This document shows, piece by piece, positions 57,522 through 64,000 of a stretch of 64,000 nt of DNA. The translations under genes were made by a program, and so were the position numbers. Location of the stretch: contig NZ_BMWC01000003.1 in assembly GCF_014651035.1 (NCBI RefSeq), positions 496,001-560,000 of the forward strand. The letters run 5' to 3'. The first letter of the stretch is position 1. The number at the start of each line of letters is the position of its first letter. The notes below the pieces were generated by a model that saw only the letters and a program-made list of their open reading frames with translations, had not been told where the DNA came from and made no database searches. This stretch comes from Streptomyces lomondensis (lineage in GTDB: Bacteria; Actinomycetota; Actinomycetes; Streptomycetales; Streptomycetaceae).

Positions 57522-59174
57522 GTGTCGGCAGAGAAGATTGAGTTCGTTGTGGTCGCCACCTTTCGTCGCCATTCGCTCGCGGGCGAGATGCTGGTGCTCC
57601 AGCTCGCCATCGTCGTGGTGGTGCTGCTGGCGGTCGCCGCGGTCTCCCTCGCCCAGTCGCAGGCCACCTTCAACCGCGTCGAGGGACGCCGGGTGAGCGC
57701 GCTCGCCGAACAGCTGGCCGCCAACCCGCTGGTGCGCAGCCAGCTGGTGCGCCCCGCCCCCGGGGAGACCCTCGCCCCGCTGGTGCACTCCACCCAGGCG
57801 CAGTCCGGAGTGACCTCGGTGACGGTGGCCGACGCCGCCGGCCGGATCGTCAGCTCCACGAACCCCACGGTGATCGGCGAGCGGCTGCCGCTCGAACCCG
57901 GCGCCGCCCGGGAGCGGGGCTGGTCGGGGCAGCTGACCCTGGACGGCAACCGCGAGCTGGCCGCCCAGGTCCCCGTCCTCGGGGCGACCGAGGAGAACCT
58001 CGGCCGCATCCTCGGCACGGTGATGATCGGCGAGGCCGATCCGACCGTGTGGCAGCGGCTCAACGGCGCCTCCTCCTACCTCCTCGCCTACCTGGGCATC
58101 GCCAGCGGACTCGGCGTGGCCGGCTCCTGGCTGCTCGCACGGCGGGTGAAGCGGCAGACCCTCGGGCTGGAGCCGGGCGAGATCGCCGGGCTCGCCGAGC
58201 ACCGGGAGGCGATGCTCTACGGGATCGCCGAGGGCGTCGTCGCCCTGGACCCGCAGCACCGGCTCACCCTCGTCAACGACATGGGCCGCCGCCTGCTCGA
58301 CCTGCCCGAGGACTGCGTCGGCCAGAGCCTGGACGGCCTCGGCATCTACGGGCGGCTGCGCGACGTGCTGGCCGGAACCGCCGCCGAGCGCGACGAGGTC
58401 GTCGTCCGCCGTGGGCGGGTCCTGGTGATGAACCGGATGACCGTCACCAAGGACGGCCGGCTCCTCGGCTCGGTCACCACCCTGCGCGACCGCACCGAAC
58501 TGGCCCGGCTGGAACGGGAGATCGGCTCCTTCCGCAGCTCCTCGGAGCTGCTGCGCGCGCAGGCGCACGAGTTCGCCAACCAGCTGCACACCATCTCCGG
58601 CCTGATCCAGATCGGCGAGCAGGACGAGGTCGTGCGCTACATCCGCGCGTTGAACCAGCGGCGCCAGTCCCTCGACGTCACCCTCAGCCGCCGCGTCCGT
58701 GACACGGCGGTGGCCGCGCTGCTGATGGCGAAGGCGTCCCTGGCCGCCGAACGGAAGGTCAGCCTGCGGATCTCCGACGACACCGCCCTGGAGCGGCTGG
58801 CCCCGGAGGACGCCGCCGACGTGGCGACCGTCGTGGGCAACCTGGTGGACAACGCCGTCGACGCCGCCGCACAGGACGACGACGCCTGGGTGGAGGTGGC
58901 GCTGCGCCAGGACGCGTCCAGCGTGGAGATCGCCGTCCGCGACTCCGGGCCGGGCGTGGCTCCCGAACTCGCCCGCGAGGTGTTCTCCCACGGCTTCACC
59001 ACCAAGGCCGCGCGGGAGGGCGAGCGCGGCATCGGACTGGCCCTGACCAAGCTGGTCTGCGAACGGCACGGGGGAGAGATCTCGGTGTCCAACACCCCCG
59101 ACGGGGCCGTGTTCACCGCACGCATGACCGTCAGCCACCTCACCGGCACGGTGGCGGAAGGAGCGGCCCCATGA
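57522..59174 (+). CDS. CitA/DcuS-type sensor histidine kinase
   Basis: The 550-residue kinase has two helices flanking an extracytoplasmic PAS-like domain (residues about 45-175; LAAQVPVLGATEENLGRILG). A cytosolic PAS (LYGIAEGVVALDPQHRLTL), the phospho-acceptor region AQAHEFANQLHTISGLIQIG and an ATPase domain (NLVDNAVDAA, GERGIGLALTKLV) follow. The family senses di- or tricarboxylates. GTG 57522 has a poor ribosome site; a GTG at 57549 is an alternative. It overlaps the response-regulator gene by 4 bases. Confidence 0.92.
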   Translation: MSAEKIEFVVVATFRRHSLAGEMLVLQLAIVVVVLLAVAAVSLAQSQATFNRVEGRRVSALAEQLAANPLVRSQLVRPAPGETLAPLVHSTQAQSGVTSVTVADAAGRIVSSTNPTVIGERLPLEPGAARERGWSGQLTLDGNRELAAQVPVLGATEENLGRILGTVMIGEADPTVWQRLNGASSYLLAYLGIASGLGVAGSWLLARRVKRQTLGLEPGEIAGLAEHREAMLYGIAEGVVALDPQHRLTLVNDMGRRLLDLPEDCVGQSLDGLGIYGRLRDVLAGTAAERDEVVVRRGRVLVMNRMTVTKDGRLLGSVTTLRDRTELARLEREIGSFRSSSELLRAQAHEFANQLHTISGLIQIGEQDEVVRYIRALNQRRQSLDVTLSRRVRDTAVAALLMAKASLAAERKVSLRISDDTALERLAPEDAADVATVVGNLVDNAVDAAAQDDDAWVEVALRQDASSVEIAVRDSGPGVAPELAREVFSHGFTTKAAREGERGIGLALTKLVCERHGGEISVSNTPDGAVFTARMTVSHLTGTVAEGAAP

Positions 59175-59872
59175 CCGCAGCAAGCGACAAGGCGGGCGCG
59201 ATCGACGTCCTCGTGGTCGACGACGACTTCATGGTGGCCAGAGTCCACCGCACGTTCGTCGAACGCGTCGAGCCGTTCCGCGTCGTCGGCGTCGCCCACA
59301 CCGGCGGCCAGGCGATCGAGGCCGTGGACGAACTGCGCCCCGACCTCATCCTGCTCGACCTGTACCTGCCCGACCTCTTCGGCCTCGACGTCATCCCGCG
59401 GCTGCGCACCGCAGGCCACGACTGCGACGTCATGGTCATCAGCGCCGCCCAGGAGGCCGACACCGTCCGCGGCGCCGTCCGCCGCGGCGTGGTCGACTAC
59501 CTCCTCAAACCCTTCGACTTCGAGGACCTGCGCTCCCGCCTGGAGCGCTACGCCGCCCAGCGGGGCCGGCTGCTCACGGCGGTCGTGCGCGGCCAGGCGG
59601 ACGTGGACCGCGTCCTGGCCGGCGCGTTCGTCCCCGCACCGGCCCACACCCTGCCCAAGGGCATGAGCGTGGAGACCGCCGCACTGGTCGAGCGGGCCCT
59701 GCGCGAGGCGGACGGCACCCTGTCCGCCACCGAGTGCGCCGCCCTGACCGGCGTGTCCCGGGTCAGCGCCCGCCGCTACCTGGAGTACTTCCACAGCACC
59801 GGCAGCGCGGAGGTGTCCCTGCGCTACGGCGCCGCGGGCCGGCCGGAACGCCGGTACGCGTGGCGGGGGTGA
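59171..59872 (+). CDS. CitB/DcuR-type response regulator
   Basis: The 233-residue protein has an N-terminal receiver (VLVVDDDFMVARVHRTFV with the phospho-accepting Asp in LILLDLYLPD) and a C-terminal helix-turn-helix (LSATECAALTGVSRVSARRY). It is coupled to the kinase by an ATGA overlap. It probably activates the divergent TctC gene and its own operon in response to an external carboxylate. Confidence 0.93.
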   Translation: MTAASDKAGAIDVLVVDDDFMVARVHRTFVERVEPFRVVGVAHTGGQAIEAVDELRPDLILLDLYLPDLFGLDVIPRLRTAGHDCDVMVISAAQEADTVRGAVRRGVVDYLLKPFDFEDLRSRLERYAAQRGRLLTAVVRGQADVDRVLAGAFVPAPAHTLPKGMSVETAALVERALREADGTLSATECAALTGVSRVSARRYLEYFHSTGSAEVSLRYGAAGRPERRYAWRG

Positions 59873-59913
59873 GCTGATAGCCGGCTCTGCCACCGGACGA
59901 GGACCGGCGACAG

Positions 59914-59967
59914 CCGTCAGAGTCCCGTCAAAGGCGCGGCTCCCGCCGTCAGGGAGTCGTCAACGGC
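59914..59967. repeat. Imperfect 22-bp direct repeat upstream of the kdp operon
   Basis: CCGTCAGAGTCCCGTCAAAG (59914 onward) and CCGTCAGGGAGTCGTCAACG (59946 onward) match at 17 of 22 bases with a 32-base period, about three helical turns. They lie 75-130 bases before the first kdp ORF and could be binding sites for a response regulator such as KdpE. Confidence 0.4.
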
Positions 59968-60041
59968 AGTCCGGATCCGGCCACGGGGCGGTTTCCTGGT
60001 CACCGTCCCTGACCGAAGAAACCTCACTCCAGGAGTTCACG

Positions 60042-60125
60042 ATGGCCGATGTGGCCTTCGTCGTCGCCACGGCCGCGGTCTTCGCGCTGGTGGCCCTCGT
60101 CGCCAAAGGGGTGACGAGACTGTGA
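60042..60125 (+). CDS. 27-residue membrane peptide upstream of kdpF
   Basis: ATG 60042 has AGGAG 6 bases upstream and encodes [20 protein letters not shown] followed by a short basic tail. It is a single membrane helix like KdpF, and its stop overlaps the kdpF GTG (TGTGA). It may be a second KdpF-like stabilising peptide. Its coding nature is supported by the ribosome site and overlap rather than by family recognition. Confidence 0.7.
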   Translation: MADVAFVVATAAVFALVALVAKGVTRL

Positions 60126-60211
60126 CCGCCGAGAACGTCGTCGGCCTGGTCGTGGCCGTCGCCCTGCTGGGCTATCTCGTCCTCGCCCTGATCTTCCCGG
60201 AGAGGTTCTGA
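60122..60211 (+). CDS. kdpF: K+-transporting ATPase subunit F
   Basis: A GTG at 60122 opens a 29-residue single-helix peptide ([20 protein letters not shown] then IFPERF), the typical actinobacterial KdpF. It stabilises the KdpFABC potassium pump in the membrane. It overlaps the upstream small ORF and is 8 bases before kdpA. Confidence 0.93.
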   Translation: MTAENVVGLVVAVALLGYLVLALIFPERF

Positions 60212-60219
60212 GGACTGAG

Positions 60220-61884
60220 ATGGGTCCCGTACTCGCCGGCGTGCTCCAGCTGGTCGCGCTCATCGCGGCCTTGGCACTCGCCCACGTTCCCCTCGGCACT
60301 TACATGGCCAAGGTCTACTCCTCCGACCGGCACTGGCGGGTCGAACGGTGGATCTACAGAGGCATCGGCGCCGACCCCGACACCGAGATGCGCTGGCCCG
60401 CGTACCTGCGCGGCCTGCTCGCCTTCTCGTTCGTCGGCGTCCTCTTCCTCTACCTGCTCCAGCGGCTCCAGGGCGTACTGCCCGGTTCCCTCGGCTTCTC
60501 CTCGATCGAACCGGCGCAGGCGTTCAACACCGCCGTGTCGTTCGTGACGAACACCAACTGGCAGTCGTACTACGGCGAACAGGCCATGGGCCACGTCGTC
60601 CAGACCGGCGGCCTCGCCGTGCAGAACTTCGTGTCGGCGGCCGTCGGCATGGCGGTCGCGGTGGCGCTGGTGCGCGGGTTCGCCCGGTCGCGGTCGGGCG
60701 AGCTCGGCAACTTCTGGTCGGACCTGGTGCGGGGCGTCACGCGGATTCTGTTGCCGGGCGCGGCGATCGCGGCCGTGGTGCTGGTGGCGTGCGGTGTCAT
60801 CCAGAACTTCTCGGGGATCCACGAAGTCGGGCAGTTCATGGGCGGTTCCCAGCAGTGGAACGGCGGGGCGGTCGCCTCGCAGGAGGCCATCAAGGAGCTA
60901 GGCACCAACGGCGGCGGCTACTTCAACGCCAACTCTGCGCATCCGTTCGAGAACCCGACGCCGTTCACCAACCTCTTCGAGATCTTCCTGCTGCTGGTGA
61001 TCCCGTTCTCGCTGACGCGGACGTTCGGTGTCATGGTCGGCTCGGTCAGGCAGGGCTACGCGATCCTGGCCACGATGGCCACCCTCTGGGTCGGCTTCGT
61101 CGCCCTGATGATGTGGACCGAGTTCGCGCACCACGAGGGCGCGTTGCAGATCGCGGGCGGCGCGATGGAGGGCAAGGAGGTCCGCTTCGGCGTCGGATCC
61201 TCGTCGATCTTCGCCGTGTCGACGACACTGACCTCGACGGGTGCGGTGGACTCCTTCCACTCCTCCTTCACCGGCCTGGGCGGCGGCATCACCCTGCTCG
61301 GCATGATGCTGGGCGAGATCGCGCCCGGCGGCACCGGCTCCGGCCTCTACGGCATGCTGGTCATGGCCGTGATCGCGGTGTTCATCGCCGGTCTGATGGT
61401 GGGCCGCACACCCGAGTACCTCGGCAAGAAGATCGGCACCCGCGAGATCAAGCTGGCGGCCTGCTACCTCCTGATCACCCCGGCCCTGGTCCTGGTCTTC
61501 ACCGCGGCCTCCATGGCCCTGCCGACACCGCCGCACTCCATGCTCAACCCGGGCGCGCACGGGTTCTCCGAGGTGCTGTACGCCTTCACCTCCGCCTCCA
61601 ACAACAACGGCTCGGCCTTCGCCGGCCTGAACGCGAACACCGACTGGTACAACACCACGACGGGACTCGCGATGCTGCTGGGCCGTTTCCTGCCGATGGT
61701 GTTCGTGCTGGCGCTGGCGGGCTCGCTCGCGGAGCAGACGCCGGTCCCGGCCACCGCGGGCACCCTGCGCACCGAGAAGCCGCTGTTCACGGGCCTGTTG
61801 GTGGGCGCGATTCTCATCATCACCGGTCTGACGTACTTCCCCGCCCTGGCACTGGGCCCGCTCGCCGAGGGGCTGGCGGCATGA
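60220..61884 (+). CDS. kdpA: K+-transporting ATPase subunit A
   Basis: The 554-residue membrane protein has about ten helices and the four selectivity-filter-like loops of KdpA, including [36 protein letters not shown] and [14 protein letters not shown]. It forms the potassium channel subunit of the high-affinity KdpFABC pump. Its stop overlaps the kdpB ATG (ATGA). kdp operons are induced by potassium limitation or osmotic stress through KdpDE, which are not in the window. Confidence 0.97.
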   Translation: MGPVLAGVLQLVALIAALALAHVPLGTYMAKVYSSDRHWRVERWIYRGIGADPDTEMRWPAYLRGLLAFSFVGVLFLYLLQRLQGVLPGSLGFSSIEPAQAFNTAVSFVTNTNWQSYYGEQAMGHVVQTGGLAVQNFVSAAVGMAVAVALVRGFARSRSGELGNFWSDLVRGVTRILLPGAAIAAVVLVACGVIQNFSGIHEVGQFMGGSQQWNGGAVASQEAIKELGTNGGGYFNANSAHPFENPTPFTNLFEIFLLLVIPFSLTRTFGVMVGSVRQGYAILATMATLWVGFVALMMWTEFAHHEGALQIAGGAMEGKEVRFGVGSSSIFAVSTTLTSTGAVDSFHSSFTGLGGGITLLGMMLGEIAPGGTGSGLYGMLVMAVIAVFIAGLMVGRTPEYLGKKIGTREIKLAACYLLITPALVLVFTAASMALPTPPHSMLNPGAHGFSEVLYAFTSASNNNGSAFAGLNANTDWYNTTTGLAMLLGRFLPMVFVLALAGSLAEQTPVPATAGTLRTEKPLFTGLLVGAILIITGLTYFPALALGPLAEGLAA

Positions 61885-64000
61885 CCACCGACACGCAGAA
61901 GCACGAGGGCTCCATGTCCACTGCCGCTCCGGCCCGGGCGCCGCACGGCGACGTACCCACCGCCCACAAGACGCCCGAGGGCCGTGTCGGCGCGGGCCTG
62001 TTCGACCCGAAGCAGCTGGTGACGTCGTTGCCGGACGCCTTCCGCAAGCTGGACCCGCGGGTGCAGGTCAAGTCACCCGTGATGTTCGTGGTGTGGATCG
62101 GCTCGGTGCTCACCACCGTGTTCTCCGTCAAGGACCCGGGCGACTGGTTCGGCTGGGCGATCAGCGCCTGGCTGTGGCTGACGATCGTCTTCGCCAACCT
62201 GGCGGAGGCGGTCGCCGAGGGCCGGGGCAAGGCGCAGGCGGACACGCTGCGCAGGGCGAAGACGGACACGGTCGCCCGGCGGCTGATCGAGGACGGCTCC
62301 GAGGAGCGGGTTCCGGGCACCGAGCTGCGGATCGGCGACCTGGTGGTGTGCGAGGCGGGCGACGTCATCCCCGGTGACGGCGACGTCGTCGAGGGTGTCG
62401 CTTCGGTCGACGAGTCGGCCATCACCGGCGAGTCGGCGCCCGTCATCCGCGAGTCCGGCGGCGACCGCAGCGCTGTCACGGGCGGTACGAAGGTGCTGTC
62501 CGACCGCATCGTCATCAAGATCACGACAAAGCCGGGGGAGACGTTCATCGACCGGATGATCAACCTGGTCGAGGGCGCCGCGCGGCAGAAGACGCCCAAC
62601 GAGATCGCGCTGAACATCCTGCTCGCCTCGCTGACGATCGTCTTCCTGCTGGCCGTCGCCACGCTGCCGCCGTTCGCCGACTACGCGGGCACCCACCTGA
62701 CGATGGTCGTGCTGGTGGCGCTGCTGGTGTGCCTCATCCCGACCACGATCGGTGCGCTGCTGTCGGCGATCGGCATCGCGGGCATGGACCGGCTGGTGCA
62801 GCGCAACGTGCTCGCCATGTCCGGGCGTGCGGTGGAGGCGGCGGGTGACGTGTCGACGCTGCTGCTGGACAAGACCGGCACCATCACCCTCGGCAATCGG
62901 CAGGCCTGCGAGTTCGTGCCCGTGCGCGGAGTGACGGAGGCCGAGGTCGCCGACGCCGCACAGCTGTCGTCGCTGGCCGACGAGACGCCGGAGGGCCGCT
63001 CCATCGTCGTACTCGCCAAGGAGAAGTACGGGTTGCGCGAGCGCCACCAGGGCGAGCTCACGGACGCGGAGTGGATCGCCTTCACCGCGCAGACCCGGAT
63101 GTCGGGTGTGGACGTCGACGGCCGGAAGGTCCGCAAGGGCGCCGCCGGTTCGGTCATCGCCTGGGTGAAGGAGCGCGGCGGTGAAGTCGCCGAGGACGCC
63201 CAGGAGTTGACCGGCGAGATCTCCGAGGCGGGCGGCACCCCGCTCCTCGTCGCCGTGGAGGACACGGACGGGGCACGGGTGCTCGGCGTCATCCACCTCA
63301 AGGACGTCGTCAAGGACGGCATGCGCGAGCGGTTCGAGGAGCTGCGCCGCATGGGCATCAAGACGGTCATGATCACGGGCGACAACCCGCTGACGGCGAA
63401 GGCGATCGCAAAGGAGGCCGGCGTCGACGACTTCCTCGCCGAGGCCACCCCCGAGGACAAGATGGCCCTCATCAAGCGCGAGCAGGCGGGCGGCAAGCTC
63501 GTCGCCATGACCGGCGACGGCACCAACGACGCCCCCGCCCTCGCCCAGGCGGACGTCGGCGTGGCGATGAACACCGGCACGTCGGCCGCCAAGGAGGCCG
63601 GCAACATGGTCGACCTCGACTCCGATCCGACGAAGCTCATCGAGATCGTCGAGATCGGCAAGCAACTCCTCATCACCCGGGGCGCGTTGACGACGTTCTC
63701 CATCGCCAACGACGTCGCGAAGTACTTCGCGATCATCCCGGCGCTGTTCGCGGCCGTCTACCCGGGCCTGGACAAGCTCAACATCATGCGCCTGTCCTCA
63801 CCGGACTCCGCGATCCTGTCCGCGGTCGTCTTCAACGCGCTGATCATCATCGCGCTGGTGCCGCTCGCCCTGCGGGGTGTGCGGTACCGCCCGGTCAGCG
63901 CCGACAGGCTGCTCCGCCGCAACCTCGGCATCTACGGCCTGGGCGGGCTCATCGCGCCCTTCATCGGCATCAAGCTCATCGACCTGCTCATCTCGCTCAT
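61881..64000 (+). CDS. kdpB: K+-transporting P-type ATPase subunit B (3' end outside window)
   Basis: About 706 residues are visible, nearly the whole protein. It has the phosphorylation motif DKTGT (Asp330), [31 protein letters not shown] and [20 protein letters not shown], as in KdpB. ATG 61881 overlaps the kdpA stop. A second in-frame ATG at 61914 with GAGG 5 bases upstream may be the main start. It hydrolyses ATP to drive potassium uptake through KdpA. kdpC should follow beyond the window. Confidence 0.97.
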   Translation, partial: MTTDTQKHEGSMSTAAPARAPHGDVPTAHKTPEGRVGAGLFDPKQLVTSLPDAFRKLDPRVQVKSPVMFVVWIGSVLTTVFSVKDPGDWFGWAISAWLWLTIVFANLAEAVAEGRGKAQADTLRRAKTDTVARRLIEDGSEERVPGTELRIGDLVVCEAGDVIPGDGDVVEGVASVDESAITGESAPVIRESGGDRSAVTGGTKVLSDRIVIKITTKPGETFIDRMINLVEGAARQKTPNEIALNILLASLTIVFLLAVATLPPFADYAGTHLTMVVLVALLVCLIPTTIGALLSAIGIAGMDRLVQRNVLAMSGRAVEAAGDVSTLLLDKTGTITLGNRQACEFVPVRGVTEAEVADAAQLSSLADETPEGRSIVVLAKEKYGLRERHQGELTDAEWIAFTAQTRMSGVDVDGRKVRKGAAGSVIAWVKERGGEVAEDAQELTGEISEAGGTPLLVAVEDTDGARVLGVIHLKDVVKDGMRERFEELRRMGIKTVMITGDNPLTAKAIAKEAGVDDFLAEATPEDKMALIKREQAGGKLVAMTGDGTNDAPALAQADVGVAMNTGTSAAKEAGNMVDLDSDPTKLIEIVEIGKQLLITRGALTTFSIANDVAKYFAIIPALFAAVYPGLDKLNIMRLSSPDSAILSAVVFNALIIIALVPLALRGVRYRPVSADRLLRRNLGIYGLGGLIAPFIGIKLIDLLISL

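Overview
This is a GC-rich actinobacterial chromosome segment, almost certainly from a Streptomyces. The evidence is strong third-position GC bias, GTG and TTG starts, ATGA-coupled operons, monomeric isocitrate dehydrogenase, a SoxR box in front of an ABC exporter, a kdpFABC-type potassium operon, and a GGGGCGCGGGGAACTGCGCG-type intergenic repeat common in this genus.

Layout. (1) 1-9.5 kb: a partial GT-C-like membrane protein, a family 2 glycosyltransferase, a GH15 glucoamylase/trehalase-like enzyme, a membrane GGDEF-EAL protein and a GalE-like epimerase. The glycosyltransferase and epimerase genes share a 25-bp upstream element (21/25 identical). (2) 8.7-29.3 kb: a large myo-inositol catabolism island. 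A GntR regulator and iolA-iolD-iolB-aldolase-iolC lie on the minus strand, divergent from a sugar ABC importer, an IolE/IolH-like TIM-barrel gene and an inositol dehydrogenase. Further minus-strand genes encode two oxidoreductases (one IolG-like), an SDR and a PhyH-type dioxygenase under a LacI regulator, and a third Gfo/Idh gene divergent from a second LacI gene. Operator-like palindromes are visible at three divergent promoters. (3) 29.4-30 kb: a small membrane protein, tRNA-Pro(GGG) and strong hairpins. (4) 30.2-42.7 kb: the most distinctive region. It is an FxSxx-COOH-type RiPP locus: an HExxH peptide hydroxylase, radical SAM FxsB, a 64-aa precursor whose C-terminus deviates from FxSxx, and a giant TIR-like/NB-ARC/TPR protein FxsT. 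It is followed by an unknown protein and a convergent operon of one membrane protein and two P-loop ATPases. (5) 42.7-48 kb: a cation/proton antiporter, a junction of two N-terminally truncated protease genes, a sigma factor pair, and a cytochrome P450 with one in-frame amber codon. (6) 48-60 kb: N-formylglutamate amidohydrolase, icd, an MscS channel, a UPF0104 membrane protein, a SoxR-box ABC exporter, a lipoprotein, and an orphan TctC-type binding protein divergent from a CitA/CitB-type two-component system. (7) 60-64 kb: a small upstream ORF, kdpF, kdpA and most of kdpB.

The inositol genes form a coherent route: import, oxidation by Gfo/Idh dehydrogenases, dehydration by the TIM-barrel protein, ring opening by IolD, isomerisation by IolB, phosphorylation by IolC, aldol cleavage, and IolA conversion of malonate semialdehyde to acetyl-CoA. 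The best candidate for an under-described system is the RiPP locus with its variant precursor, the 33-bp repeat flanking that precursor, and the adjoining ATPase/receptor operon.
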